A stretch of 64,000 nucleotides of DNA from Desulfitobacterium_A sp034927245 (GCF_034927245.1 NZ_JAYFQK010000050.1:1-64000), one strand, 5' to 3'; shown: positions 28,545-37,593, counted from the stretch's first letter. Notes: generated by a model not told the origin, from the letters alone. Program-made: numbers and translations.

Positions 28545-29231
28545 TTATACACCTGATATTGCTACTAACGTCAAGGCTACTATATTATTCAAAGAATGGA
28601 GAGCAACTGAGGGATAAATGGATTTATATTTATCATAGAGATAGGCTAACATCAATCCTAAGACAAAACGGGGTATAAATCCGTATGCCTGAAGATGAAG
28701 TACCGAGAAAAATGCAGCACTGAGAACCGCTGAAGTCCACTTTCCGAAGTAAGTCTGCAGCCCGCCAAAAATAACTCCCCTGAAAAGAGTTTCTTCAAGC
28801 AGGGGTGCTAAAATTCCTGCGAGGATTAGATTAAGGATGAAGGAAAGGGCAGTCGTACTCCCCAGTAATCGAGTGTAAACATCTGTGGTTGATGGTGTTA
28901 TCCCTTTCTCAAAAAGGGTAACACTATACATAATATTAATGATCCAGGTAAGGCCGTAAATTTTCAAAACGGTTCCGAAATATTTATAGGTTTCAATTTT
29001 TCTCCACCCATAATCCGACCAACTCCAGTGACGCGTTCGGGTTAATATCCAAAGCAAGATAAAAAACGTCAGCTGGGTAACAAAACCATTCACATAAAGC
29101 AAGATTCTGTCATGTGGCCACCAGCTTGCAATCCAGCCTGTCGCAATGCCTAAAATAATAAACAAACCGATAATTCCGGCAACAGCAATTAAAAGATCAA
29201 TCCAACCCAAATGTCGCTCTTTTTCCTCCAT
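28545..29231 (-). CDS. CPBP-family intramembrane metalloprotease
   Basis: A 228-residue protein with about six to eight membrane segments. The family motifs are visible: EETLFRG at 146-152 (two glutamates and arginine), an F-x-x-x-H motif (FFSVLHLQ near 173-180) and a C-terminal ALHSLNNIVAL (near 206-216). CPBP proteins include CAAX-type proteases, bacteriocin-immunity proteins and spore or stress factors; the substrate here is unknown. AAGGTGAGAAATAG precedes the ATG. A structured 135-base region lies about 45 bases upstream of its start. Confidence 0.88.
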   Translation of the reverse strand: MEEKERHLGWIDLLIAVAGIIGLFIILGIATGWIASWWPHDRILLYVNGFVTQLTFFILLWILTRTRHWSWSDYGWRKIETYKYFGTVLKIYGLTWIINIMYSVTLFEKGITPSTTDVYTRLLGSTTALSFILNLILAGILAPLLEETLFRGVIFGGLQTYFGKWTSAVLSAAFFSVLHLQAYGFIPRFVLGLMLAYLYDKYKSIYPSVALHSLNNIVALTLVAISGV

Positions 29232-29274
29232 CTATTTCTCACCTTTCCAAACCTTTATCCGATGACTAACCGCC

Positions 29275-29410
29275 ACTGAGATTCCCACTTCTTAAGTTGG
29301 AGATAAATGGCGCTAAGTCCCTGGACATAGGAAGCTTGCTTGCTTTGCAAGCTTAGCTGACTTGTCCTCTGTGGGGATAAGTCAACTAAACTCCACCTGA
29401 AGTAAGTTTC
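29275..29410 (-). repeat. Multi-hairpin foldback, possibly an IS605-type end or leader RNA
   Basis: Imperfect outer arms (CTTCAGGTGGAG on the minus strand at the right, CTCCAACTTAAGAAG at the left) enclose at least two further hairpins, including AAGCTTGC/GCAAGCTT and GACTT/AAGTC. The minus-strand segment after the outer arm (GTGGGAATCTCAGTGGCGG) resembles the right ends of IS200/IS605 elements with tnpB guide RNAs, from memory. No tnpA or tnpB is present. Alternatively it is a structured leader of the CPBP gene downstream. Confidence 0.45.
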
Positions 29411-29483
29411 CTATATTGGAGTGCCAGAATCACTCATAGTATATACTAACATAAAATTAAACTTTAAGGAGGCTGCAATCTGA

Positions 29484-29618
29484 ATGCCGTTCCAGAGTTC
29501 ACAGATCCCTGGGATGAGCGAGCTAAATGACCCCGGCATTATCGGAATGGTCCGTAAGGAGCAAGATGAGAATTTTCTTCTTTTCGATGCTGCAGTCCGC
29601 TATCCGGTAATTGAGTAA
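29484..29618 (+). CDS. Possible 44-residue small protein
   Basis: AAGGAGG lies 11 bases before an ATG opening a 44-codon frame (starts MPFQSSQIPG, ends AAVRYPVIE). I recognise no family. It lies between two minus-strand genes and reads towards the permease terminator. It could be a small conserved protein or a remnant of a larger gene. Confidence 0.35.
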   Translation: MPFQSSQIPGMSELNDPGIIGMVRKEQDENFLLFDAAVRYPVIE

Positions 29619-29629
29619 AAAACAAATTG

Positions 29630-29664
29630 AAAAGGTTACCCTCATTAAAGAGAGTAACCTTTTC
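29630..29664 (-). terminator. Terminator of the first lactate permease gene
   Basis: AAAAGGTTAC and GTAACCTTTT arms plus four more pairs (one mismatch), starting 16 bases after the permease stop and ending in TTTTC on the minus strand. The stem resembles the one after the neighbouring permease copy. Confidence 0.8.
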
Positions 29665-29679
29665 AAACTCACTGTATTC

Positions 29680-31416
29680 TTATTTATATGGAACTTGCAT
29701 CCATGGCCAGATATAGGCTTGAGCCCAAACAAGAGCACTCAGCAGGATGGCTAAAGCGAGACTATGCGGGAATACTTTTCGGAAAATCGGTCCGACGGCA
29801 TTCATGCCATCTTCATGTTTCTCATAACAAGCAACGGTTGAAACAACAATACTTTGGGCATCGATCATTTTACCCATAACTCCCCCCGTACTGTTCGCTG
29901 TAACGATGAGCACAGGGTTTAAACCAAGCTGATCGGCAGTAATATGCTGTAAACTTCCGAACATTGCATTTGATGAAGTATCACTTCCTGTGAGGAACAC
30001 ACCCAACCAGCCTAGCATTGAGGCAAAGAACGGATAAGCCATTCCTGTTTTCGTGAAGGCAAGACCCATAATAGCATCCGTACCTGCATAACGGGTTGTG
30101 TAGCCTAATCCCAAAACCGTACAAATCACCGTCAAGGGAACACGCATCCGGAAGAACGTAATTTTGAAGATTTCTTTCCATTGCTTCGCACTTACTTTGA
30201 GAATAAATATTCCGCCGATAAATGCCGCCACCAACATTGCCGTTCCGGCAAATGTTAAGAAGTTAAAGGTATAAAATGCAGGTTCCATTGTTGGCTGCGG
30301 AGATACGGGCGCTGTCCGATAAACAACCCCATGCAAGAAAGGAACCGGAATTTTCGGGGCAAAAATTCCATTAAAGAAAGTTTTAAAGGAGGATTGTCCC
30401 CATGTAAATACTGCAATCGCCATTAAGGCCCATGGAGCCCAAGCCTTGGCCAGCTGTCCCATTGAGTATTTGGGAATTTCCAATGATTTACGCCCCAGGC
30501 CTGCGGTTGCGGCACTTTGATTCTCATGTGCATCCTCATGTGTCATAAGATGCTTTGGCTTCCAAATCTTTAAGAAAAGAGCAGTAACAACCATACTCAC
30601 AATACCGGCACCTATGTCGACTAACTCAACATTGCCTGCTTGTGACATGGTAAATTGAGTAATTGCAAAAGAAAGACCTGAAACTAAGGTAGCCGGCCAT
30701 ACTTCAAATACATCTTTCCATGATCCTTTGTCCATGAAAACTAATGTTGCCACCAACCAGAACGGTACAATCAATGAAAAGAAGGGGAGCTGACGCCCTG
30801 CTTGCATACTGAGCAGGCTCGGGTCAATTCCGGAAACATTTCCCAGCGTAAGAATCGGCGTACCGATCGATCCCCAAGCTACAGGTGCGGTATTGGCAAT
30901 CAGACAAATAACAGCAGCCGTCATCGGTTTAAAACCGACACCCACCATCAATGCTCCCGCAACAGCTACCGGAGTTCCGAAACCCGAAGCCCCTTCCATG
31001 AACGCACCAAAACTGAAGGCAATCAATAACGCCTGTAAGCGGCGGTCCGGGGAAATCGAAGCCACAGAGTTCTTGACGATTTCAAACTGACCTGTAACAA
31101 CAGTCATGGTATAAAGAAAAATAGCGCCAAAAACAATCCAGCCAATTGGGAATAGACCATTAGCAGCTCCATAACCAAAGGCTGCCAGGGCAGTGGGAAG
31201 AGGCATTTTCATCATAAAAACAGAGACGAGAATCCCTACGGTTGCCGCGGCTATTGCCGCATAAGGTGCAAAAATTCCTAGCTGACGCCGTCCTTGTTTA
31301 TCTTTATGCGGATGAAGTGCCAAAAGGTACAGTAATACAAGAATCGGCAACGCAGCTAGGAATGTAGATAAAACAACATTCCCTGTGGGATCATAGTTTT
31401 GAAAATACTTTTCCAT
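29680..31416 (-). CDS. lctP: L-lactate permease (copy 1)
   Basis: A 578-residue LctP-family transporter with about 13-14 membrane segments, which imports lactate (and glycolate) with protons. Family motifs seen are SFGAFMEGASGFGTPVAVAG (about 134-153) and GSDTSSNAMFG near 440-450. It is very similar over its whole length to the next gene, with the largest difference in the loop after MTHEDAHENQ, so the pair arose by tandem duplication. It is a single-gene unit with its own terminator, long leader and an upstream palindrome TGGTAAGACCA that fits a FadR/LldR-type operator. No lactate-oxidation genes are in the window. Imported lactate would be electron donor and carbon source in this kind of organism. 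Confidence 0.95.
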   Translation of the reverse strand: MEKYFQNYDPTGNVVLSTFLAALPILVLLYLLALHPHKDKQGRRQLGIFAPYAAIAAATVGILVSVFMMKMPLPTALAAFGYGAANGLFPIGWIVFGAIFLYTMTVVTGQFEIVKNSVASISPDRRLQALLIAFSFGAFMEGASGFGTPVAVAGALMVGVGFKPMTAAVICLIANTAPVAWGSIGTPILTLGNVSGIDPSLLSMQAGRQLPFFSLIVPFWLVATLVFMDKGSWKDVFEVWPATLVSGLSFAITQFTMSQAGNVELVDIGAGIVSMVVTALFLKIWKPKHLMTHEDAHENQSAATAGLGRKSLEIPKYSMGQLAKAWAPWALMAIAVFTWGQSSFKTFFNGIFAPKIPVPFLHGVVYRTAPVSPQPTMEPAFYTFNFLTFAGTAMLVAAFIGGIFILKVSAKQWKEIFKITFFRMRVPLTVICTVLGLGYTTRYAGTDAIMGLAFTKTGMAYPFFASMLGWLGVFLTGSDTSSNAMFGSLQHITADQLGLNPVLIVTANSTGGVMGKMIDAQSIVVSTVACYEKHEDGMNAVGPIFRKVFPHSLALAILLSALVWAQAYIWPWMQVPYK

Positions 31417-31582
31417 ATTATTTCCCCTTCCAAATCTTCTGCTGATTTCTTTCGAACGGAGCTCATAAAAAAATATAATAAATGCGGTAACGAGCCTACG
31501 CTGTTAGTGCCCGCTAAAATCCTCCTTTCCGTCAACTTTTCTTTACCAGTTTCTAAGGTAGACAGCCAGTGTCCCTATCTGC

Positions 31583-31593
31583 TGGTAAGACCA
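31583..31593. promoter_or_regulatory. Predicted FadR/LldR-type operator of lctP copy 1
   Basis: TGGTAAGACCA is a palindrome of the TGGT-N3-ACCA form used by LldR/FadR-subfamily GntR regulators. It lies 167 bases upstream of the start codon and shares CTGCTGGT-N-AGACCA with the operator of copy 2. Confidence 0.6.
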
Positions 31594-31743
31594 TTAGAGA
31601 TTGAATCCTACAGAAAGTATTTTATAAAATACCCCTTCTTAATTCTACAAACAATTCTAAATTCCTTCTCGTATTTCGAATTATTTTACTATTTCTAATA
31701 TTACTATTGTTTAATATAGAAGGATAAAGATAATTGACAGTAT

Positions 31744-31778
31744 AAAAAAAGGCTACCCCCCGAGGAGAGTAACCTTTT
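31744..31778 (-). terminator. Terminator of the second lactate permease gene
   Basis: On the minus strand GGTTACTCTCC, a short loop and GGGGGGTAGCC are followed by seven T residues, 28 bases beyond the stop of lctP copy 2. Confidence 0.8.
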
Positions 31779-31805
31779 ACCGTTTTTAGTGTTTTGTGTT
31801 TGGTT

Positions 31806-33521
31806 TTACTTAAAGGGAACTTGCATCCATGTCCAGACATAGGCTTGCAGCCAAACAAGTATACCCATCAGGATAGCTAAAGCAAGGCTGTGCGGGAAAA
31901 CCTTTCTGAAGATTGGTCCAACCGCATTCATTCCTTCTTCATGATTATCATAGCAAGCTACTGTTGATACGACGATACTTTGGGCATCAATCATTTTACC
32001 CATAACACCACCCGTACTATTCGACGTAACGATGAGTACAGGATTTAAACTAAGTTGATCTGCCGTAATATGCTGCAAGCTTCCGAACATTGCATTTGAT
32101 GAGGTATCACTGCCGGTGAGGAACACGCCCAACCAACCGAGCATTGCCGCAAAGAACGGATAAGCAGTACCCGTCTTCGTGAAGGCCAGACCTAAGATAG
32201 CATCAGTACCGGCATAACGAGTCATATAACCCAAACCAAGAACTGTACAAATAACTGTCAAAGGAACACGCATCCGGAAGAACGTAATCTTAAAGGTTTC
32301 TTTCCACTGTTCAGCTGTAACTTTAAGAATAAAGATACCTGCGACAAATGATGCGAGCATCAAAGCAGTTCCGGCGAATGTAAGGAAATTGAAGGTATAA
32401 ATGGCACCTTCCATCGTTGGCTGAGGAACGACCGGAGCGGTCCGGAATACAACCCCGTGCAAGAATGGAACAGGAATTTTCGGAGCAAAGATGCCGTTGA
32501 AGAAATTCTTAAAGGACGTTTGGCCCCAGGTAAATACAGCAATCGCCATTAAGGCCCAAGGAGCCCATGCTTTCGCAAGCTGACGACCTGTGTACTTCGG
32601 AATTTCCAATTTCTTGTTGCCTACGTTCTCATGTGCATCCTCATGTGTCATAAGATGCTTGGGCTGCCATACTTTTAAGAAGAGAGTTGTAATAACCATA
32701 CTCACGATACCGGAACCAATATCGACCAACTCAACATTACCAAATTGCGACATTGTTAATTGGGTTAACGCGAAGGAAAGACCTGAAACTAAGGTAGCCG
32801 GCCAAACCTCCCAAACATCTTTCCACGAACCTTTATCCATAAAGACCAAGGTTGCGACCAACCAGAAAGGAACAATTAACGAAAAGAAGGGAAGTTGACG
32901 ACCTGCTTGCATACTAATAAGACTTGCATCAATTCCCGAAACACTCGCCAAGGTAAGAATTGGCGTACCAATTGATCCCCAAGCCACAGGGGCCGTATTA
33001 GCAATCAAGCAAACCACAGCTGCGGTCATTGGTTTAAAACCGACACCCACCATCAATGCCCCGGCAACAGCAACCGGAGTTCCAAAACCAGAAGCCCCTT
33101 CCATGAATGCACCAAAGCTGAAAGCAATCAATAATGCCTGTAACCGACGGTCCGGAGTAATCGAAGCGACTGAATTTTTTACAATATCAAATTGACCTGT
33201 AACAACGGTTAATGTATAAAGGAAAATCGCACCAAAGACAATCCAACCAATCGGGAATAGACCATTTGCGGCACCATAGGCAAACGCAGCTACCGCGGTA
33301 GAAACCGGCATCTTCATCATTAAAACTGAAACTAAAAGGCCGACAATCGCTGCGGATATTGCCGCATAAGGAGCAAAAATTCCCATAATGCGTTTACCAT
33401 TTTTATCTTTATGTGGATGGAGCGCTAATAAATATAATAAAACAAGAATTGGCAGTGCTGCTAAGAAAGTTGATAAAACAACACTTCCCGTGGGGTTGTA
33501 GTTTTGAAAATACTTCTCCAT
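31806..33521 (-). CDS. lctP: L-lactate permease (copy 2)
   Basis: A 571-residue LctP-family lactate/proton symporter with about 13-14 membrane segments. It shares long identical blocks with copy 1, including the N-terminal MEKYFQNY, the GASGFGTPVAVAG block and GSDTSSNAMFG. A shorter hydrophilic loop after HENVGNKK accounts for its smaller size. GAAGGAGAAATTTTC precedes the ATG. It has its own promoter region, operator-like palindrome and terminator and lies 389 bases upstream of copy 1. Retaining two nearly equal copies suggests dosage or different regulation (for example different lactate concentrations), but the sequence does not show which. Confidence 0.95.
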   Translation of the reverse strand: MEKYFQNYNPTGSVVLSTFLAALPILVLLYLLALHPHKDKNGKRIMGIFAPYAAISAAIVGLLVSVLMMKMPVSTAVAAFAYGAANGLFPIGWIVFGAIFLYTLTVVTGQFDIVKNSVASITPDRRLQALLIAFSFGAFMEGASGFGTPVAVAGALMVGVGFKPMTAAVVCLIANTAPVAWGSIGTPILTLASVSGIDASLISMQAGRQLPFFSLIVPFWLVATLVFMDKGSWKDVWEVWPATLVSGLSFALTQLTMSQFGNVELVDIGSGIVSMVITTLFLKVWQPKHLMTHEDAHENVGNKKLEIPKYTGRQLAKAWAPWALMAIAVFTWGQTSFKNFFNGIFAPKIPVPFLHGVVFRTAPVVPQPTMEGAIYTFNFLTFAGTALMLASFVAGIFILKVTAEQWKETFKITFFRMRVPLTVICTVLGLGYMTRYAGTDAILGLAFTKTGTAYPFFAAMLGWLGVFLTGSDTSSNAMFGSLQHITADQLSLNPVLIVTSNSTGGVMGKMIDAQSIVVSTVACYDNHEEGMNAVGPIFRKVFPHSLALAILMGILVWLQAYVWTWMQVPFK

Positions 33522-33673
33522 GAAAATTTCTCCTTCCTAATCCTCTGCTCTACTTTTTTGAGCTTAAATAAGTATGATAACGTAACGTAACCTATCCTCC
33601 TTTCTTCTAATTTCTTAGCCAGCTATTTAAAAACAGATGATATAAAATACACGTGACATGAAAAAACATCTGC

Positions 33674-33684
33674 TGGTTAGACCA
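33674..33684. promoter_or_regulatory. Predicted FadR/LldR-type operator of lctP copy 2
   Basis: TGGTTAGACCA, a palindrome like that before copy 1, within the shared CTGCTGGT-N-AGACCA, 153 bases upstream of the start codon. Confidence 0.6.
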
Positions 33685-33892
33685 CTACTTTCAATATTCA
33701 AGATAGTCAAAATTGATTTTCAATTCTAATTTCTATAAATTCTACGTATTTTGTCGAATTCCTGCTATCATTTCTAATTTTTTGAATACTTTTATATATT
33801 AAATTTTTATGACTTTATCTGATTCTCATATGGCAGAGAATGACTGGCTTGCGATAAAAAAGACCTGGGGCTGTCGCAAAACCTATGGTCGT

Positions 33893-34202
33893 ATAATTTC
33901 GCGCATATCCGTACCTTCGGGCGTGAATCTCCACCGGAGACTCACGTACTCTAGCGCTCCGGGACTGGTTCACTTCGCCTTCGTAGCAGCTACCTGCGGC
34001 GGATAAGAATCATTTGTAGAATGCCGCCTTGGGCGAAAATGTCCACTGGACACTTTCGTGCCAAAACTCTGGGCAATACCTGATGTGAACCACTGGCTGC
34101 GCTAAGCTAAAGCGCGAAACCCCTTCACGGACTTTCGGCTACGAAAGCTTTGTTCACCTGCACGTCCCTCCGCGAATCGTTCACTTCTATGCGCGAAACT
34201 AC
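33893..34202. repeat. MITE-like 310-base element with terminal inverted repeats
   Basis: The left end ATAATTTCGCGCAT (33893-33906) and the right end ATGCGCGAAACTAC (34189-34202) are inverted copies matching at 12 of 14 positions. Inside are several hairpins (GTGAATCTCC/GGAGACTCAC, GTCCACTGGAC, CTTTCGGCTACGAAAG) and no gene; the 65-codon plus frame crossing it has no ribosome binding site. A single copy of the end sequence GTAGTTTCGCGCA recurs at 46415-46427. Confidence 0.55.
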
Positions 34203-34254
34203 GCTTTCGGGTCTTTTGGGTTAGTCTATAATTATATGCGCACAAAAAGTGCGT

Positions 34255-34290
34255 ACAAAAAAGGGGCTGTTTTGCAACAGTCCCTTAGTC
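34255..34290 (-). terminator. Terminator of the aromatic operon
   Basis: Minus-strand GGGACTGTT, loop GCAA, AACAGCCCC followed by TTTTTT, about 30 bases after the aroA stop. Nearly the same hairpin occurs at 46430-46463. Confidence 0.8.
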
Positions 34291-34318
34291 TTTTTACCTT
34301 TATTTTGTTATATCTATG

Positions 34319-35611
34319 TTAAGTCATTTGCTTAATCAAGGGTAAGAAGCCCGGGAAAGAAACATAGGCTGCTTCAATGCCATCAAGACTGACCCCGTTT
34401 TCCGACAGAAGTCCTGCAATCGTCCAGGCCATTGCTAAGCGATGATCATCATGGCTGTTCACCCGTCCCCCAAGCAATTTGTTGGCTCCCTTAATGCGCA
34501 TACCATCCGGAAGTTCCTCAAGATCGGCCCCCAGAGTTTGAAGCCCTTCGACTACAGTTTTAATCCTGTCAGACTCTTTTACTCTGAGCTCTGATGCGTC
34601 ACGGATCACCGTCTCTCCATCGGCTAGGCTCGCGGCAACGGCTATAATAGGAATTTCATCAATTAAGCGGGGAATAATTCCCCCTCCGATTTCAATTCCA
34701 TGAAGTTCCGCCGGCCTGACCCTTAAGTCAGCTCTCGGCTCTCCGCAGATTTCGGTACAATTCTCAACTTGAATATCAGCACCCATCTTGAGGAGGACTT
34801 CGAGAATTCCTGTTCTCGTCGGATTTACACCGACATTGCGAATAAGCAGCTCACCCTTTTTTATTAAGCTGCCCAGGACAAGGAAAAAAGCTGCTGAAGA
34901 TATATCTCCCGGTACTGACACATCCTGAGCTGATAGCATACTGGCACCCGTAATTTTAACTTGATTTTCCTCACTCAAGACATTAACACCGAATCCGCGC
35001 AGCATCCGCTCTGTATGATCTCTGGATAATGCGGGTTCAAGCACCGTCGTAACCCCTCTTGCCCTTAGACCGGCCAGAAGAATTGCCGATTTAACTTGGG
35101 CGGAAGCCACAGGAGTCTGAAAGAAATCTCCTTGCAGATTTCCGCCTTGCAGGGTTAAAGGGGCAAAATTTCCCTCTTGGCGTCCAAGAATTTTCGCACC
35201 CATTTGCGCCAGAGGGCCTGTGACTCGTCTCATCGGACGCTTCCGAATAGAGCTGTCTCCTGTGAACGTCGAAGTAAAAGGACTGCCCGCAAGAACTCCA
35301 AGCATGAGCCGCAACGTTGTTCCCGAATTTCCGACATTCAAAACTTCCTGCGGTTCATTCCAATTTTCGAGCCCTTGCCCTTCAATCCAGACTTCTGTTT
35401 CGCGGCGTTCCCACCTGACTCCAAGTTCTTTTAAACAGTTGAGCGTGCTTAAACAATCCTGACCGGGGAGAAAATTTGTTATATGCGTTCTTCCGTGTGC
35501 CATTCCCCCGAATAATGCCGCACGATGAGATATTGATTTATCACCGGGAACGGTTATATCACCGTTAATTCTACGCCGAGGTTGAATAAAAACCCCTTCT
35601 GTTTCGGTCAT
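34319..35611 (-). CDS. aroA: 3-phosphoshikimate 1-carboxyvinyltransferase (EPSP synthase)
   Basis: AroA transfers the enolpyruvyl group from PEP to shikimate 3-phosphate in the sixth shikimate-pathway step. The 430-residue protein carries GDKSISHRAALFGG (about 23-36), NSGTTLRLMLG and the C-terminal RVKESDRI, all active-site segments. Its ribosome binding site AGGAGG overlaps the last codons and stop of tyrA, nine bases upstream, so translation is coupled. It is the last gene of a five-gene operon, followed by a terminator. Confidence 0.97.
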   Translation of the reverse strand: MTETEGVFIQPRRRINGDITVPGDKSISHRAALFGGMAHGRTHITNFLPGQDCLSTLNCLKELGVRWERRETEVWIEGQGLENWNEPQEVLNVGNSGTTLRLMLGVLAGSPFTSTFTGDSSIRKRPMRRVTGPLAQMGAKILGRQEGNFAPLTLQGGNLQGDFFQTPVASAQVKSAILLAGLRARGVTTVLEPALSRDHTERMLRGFGVNVLSEENQVKITGASMLSAQDVSVPGDISSAAFFLVLGSLIKKGELLIRNVGVNPTRTGILEVLLKMGADIQVENCTEICGEPRADLRVRPAELHGIEIGGGIIPRLIDEIPIIAVAASLADGETVIRDASELRVKESDRIKTVVEGLQTLGADLEELPDGMRIKGANKLLGGRVNSHDDHRLAMAWTIAGLLSENGVSLDGIEAAYVSFPGFLPLIKQMT

Positions 35612-35619
35612 ATATCCAT

Positions 35620-36501
35620 TTAACCTCCTAAACCCATTCTTACTGAATGTGCCTTGCGAAATGCGCCGGCAATTTCTTCACCATTATTTTGCTCAAGAGA
35701 AGCCCTGAGTTCATTCAGTTTTCTCTGCCAAACATCTAACGAGGCCAACACTGCCGGAGCATTGCGGATGAGGATTTCCTGCCACATTTCCGGGGAACTG
35801 TCGGCAATCCGGGTCATTTCACGAAAACTCCGCCCCGCAAGTTCAATCGACGATGTTTCATTGGGTGACTCTTCCAAAATAGCCAGAGTTAAGGCCACTG
35901 CAAATAGATGCGGAAGATGGCTCACCAAGGCTACTTGGCGGTCATGTTCCTCAGGTGTACGCAATACAACTTTAGCCCCAATTTGGCGGAGGAGCGCTTC
36001 CATCTTGTCCACAACCAGTTGAGGGCAAGTCGAGCGAGGAACAAGAACATAGGGAAAATTTCTGAACAGCTCTCCATTCGCCGCTTGTACTCCCGACTTC
36101 TCTGATCCTGTCATAGGATGTCCGCCGATAAAATATACATGTCTTCTCTGAATATCACTCTGACATACATCGGTTTTGACACTCCCGACATCGGTAATAA
36201 TAGCTCCCTCGCCCACGCGCTCAAGAACTTGTTCTAATCCTTGATTTATAAGCTGGATTGGCAGGGCTAAAATCACCAGATCGGCCTCAATCTTCTCCGG
36301 CCACTGCGTTTGACCTTCTTGAATCCAATTCTGAGATTCTGCCCAACGCAAGCTTTCGGATTGTTTATCAAGCGCACTTACCTGCCAGCCCAAGCGCGAC
36401 AACGTAGCCGCCCAGGACCCTCCAATCAAACCCAGTCCAATAACCCAGGCCTGAGGTTTTCTTTTCCCCAGCCAACCCGGTGAAAAAAAAGGATCCTCCA
36501 T
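35620..36501 (-). CDS. tyrA: Prephenate dehydrogenase
   Basis: TyrA oxidatively decarboxylates prephenate to 4-hydroxyphenylpyruvate in tyrosine synthesis. The 293 residues include the NAD-binding GLGLIGGSWAATL (about 22-34), the GGHPMTGSEKSGVQAA motif that binds substrate (about 126-141), and a helical C-terminal dimer domain. No ACT or chorismate mutase domain is fused; the mutase is the separate aroH in this operon. Its ATG shares one base with the stop of aroF (TAATG). Confidence 0.94.
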   Translation of the reverse strand: MEDPFFSPGWLGKRKPQAWVIGLGLIGGSWAATLSRLGWQVSALDKQSESLRWAESQNWIQEGQTQWPEKIEADLVILALPIQLINQGLEQVLERVGEGAIITDVGSVKTDVCQSDIQRRHVYFIGGHPMTGSEKSGVQAANGELFRNFPYVLVPRSTCPQLVVDKMEALLRQIGAKVVLRTPEEHDRQVALVSHLPHLFAVALTLAILEESPNETSSIELAGRSFREMTRIADSSPEMWQEILIRNAPAVLASLDVWQRKLNELRASLEQNNGEEIAGAFRKAHSVRMGLGG

Positions 36502-37529
36502 TACTGTTCTCCCCCTTTGAGAGGACGTCCCAGAACATTAGCAATCTGACTCAATTCCGTCATCATTTTTTGGAAGTTCGGAAGAGTTAAAGACTGCTTT
36601 CCATCAGAAAGAGCCTTTTCAGGCTGCGGATGAACCTCAATAATCAATCCGTCCGCTCCCGCTGCAAGGGCAGCCTTAGCCATAGGAGCAACGAGCTCCC
36701 AGCGCCCCGTACCATGACTCGGATCAACAATGACCGGCAGATGAGAAAGACTGTGAAGTGCCGGAACCATGCTGAGATCAAGCGTATTGCGCGTATAATT
36801 TTCAAACGTACGGATTCCCCGCTCACAAAACATGACCTGAGTATTGCCGCCATCCAAAATATACTCTGCAGCCAGCATCCACTCTTCTAAAGTAGCGGAT
36901 GGGCCCCGCTTCAGCATGATCGGTTTATCTGTTTTTGCCACTTCTTTGAGAAGATTAAAGTTCTGCATATTACGTGCCCCGATCTGCAGGATATCGGTAT
37001 AGGACGCAACAAGCTCCACATCCCGAACATCGACAACCTCGGTGACTACGGCCAGGCCGGTTTCTTCCCGTGCTTCGGCTAAAAGTTTAAGACCCTCTTC
37101 CCCCAGCCCTTGAAACGCATAAGGTGAGGTTCTCGGTTTAAAAGCACCGCCCCGCAAAAATGTAGCTCCCGCAGCTTTGACCGCATGAGCCGTTTCGAGA
37201 ATTTGCGAACGGCTTTCCACACTGCACGGTCCGGCCATGACGTGAACCTGAGAACCCCCGATTTCGTGCTGCCCGATTTTTATCACCGTATCTGTCGGAT
37301 GAAATTCACGACTTACCAATTTATAAGGTGCAAGAATGGGAACGACTTTTTCGACCCATGATAATGCTTCCAGATCTAATTCCTTCAAACGGCTCCGATC
37401 CCCTACTGCTCCAATAATCGTTTTTTCAACGCCTTGAGAAAGATGAACCTTGAAACCTTTTTCACTCAGTCTCTCCGTAATTTCTTGGATTTCTTTCTCA
37501 CGCGCACCTTTTTTAAGAACAATAATCAT
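36501..37529 (-). CDS. aroF: 3-deoxy-7-phosphoheptulonate synthase
   Basis: This enzyme condenses PEP and erythrose 4-phosphate to start the shikimate pathway. The 342-residue protein has an N-terminal ferredoxin-like regulatory domain (about 1-70, MIIVLKKGAREKEIQEITE) and then the KDO8P-synthase-like barrel with GPCSVES, GGAFKPRTSPYAFQG and IVDPSHGTG. This type (AroF of Thermotoga and Clostridia, I-beta class) is feedback controlled through the N-terminal domain, usually by tyrosine or phenylalanine. It follows aroH by 64 bases and is coupled to tyrA by a one-base overlap. Confidence 0.95.
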   Translation of the reverse strand: MIIVLKKGAREKEIQEITERLSEKGFKVHLSQGVEKTIIGAVGDRSRLKELDLEALSWVEKVVPILAPYKLVSREFHPTDTVIKIGQHEIGGSQVHVMAGPCSVESRSQILETAHAVKAAGATFLRGGAFKPRTSPYAFQGLGEEGLKLLAEAREETGLAVVTEVVDVRDVELVASYTDILQIGARNMQNFNLLKEVAKTDKPIMLKRGPSATLEEWMLAAEYILDGGNTQVMFCERGIRTFENYTRNTLDLSMVPALHSLSHLPVIVDPSHGTGRWELVAPMAKAALAAGADGLIIEVHPQPEKALSDGKQSLTLPNFQKMMTELSQIANVLGRPLKGGEQ

Positions 37530-37593
37530 CTTTATCTACCCCTTCCTACCATCCTACACATAATAAAACACAATCTAATAAGTTCATAGGCAC

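Noticed and set aside
33809..34006. 65-codon plus-strand frame in the repeat region
   Set aside because: It crosses the left end of the MITE-like element, has no ribosome binding site and its codons follow the hairpins, so it is not a gene.
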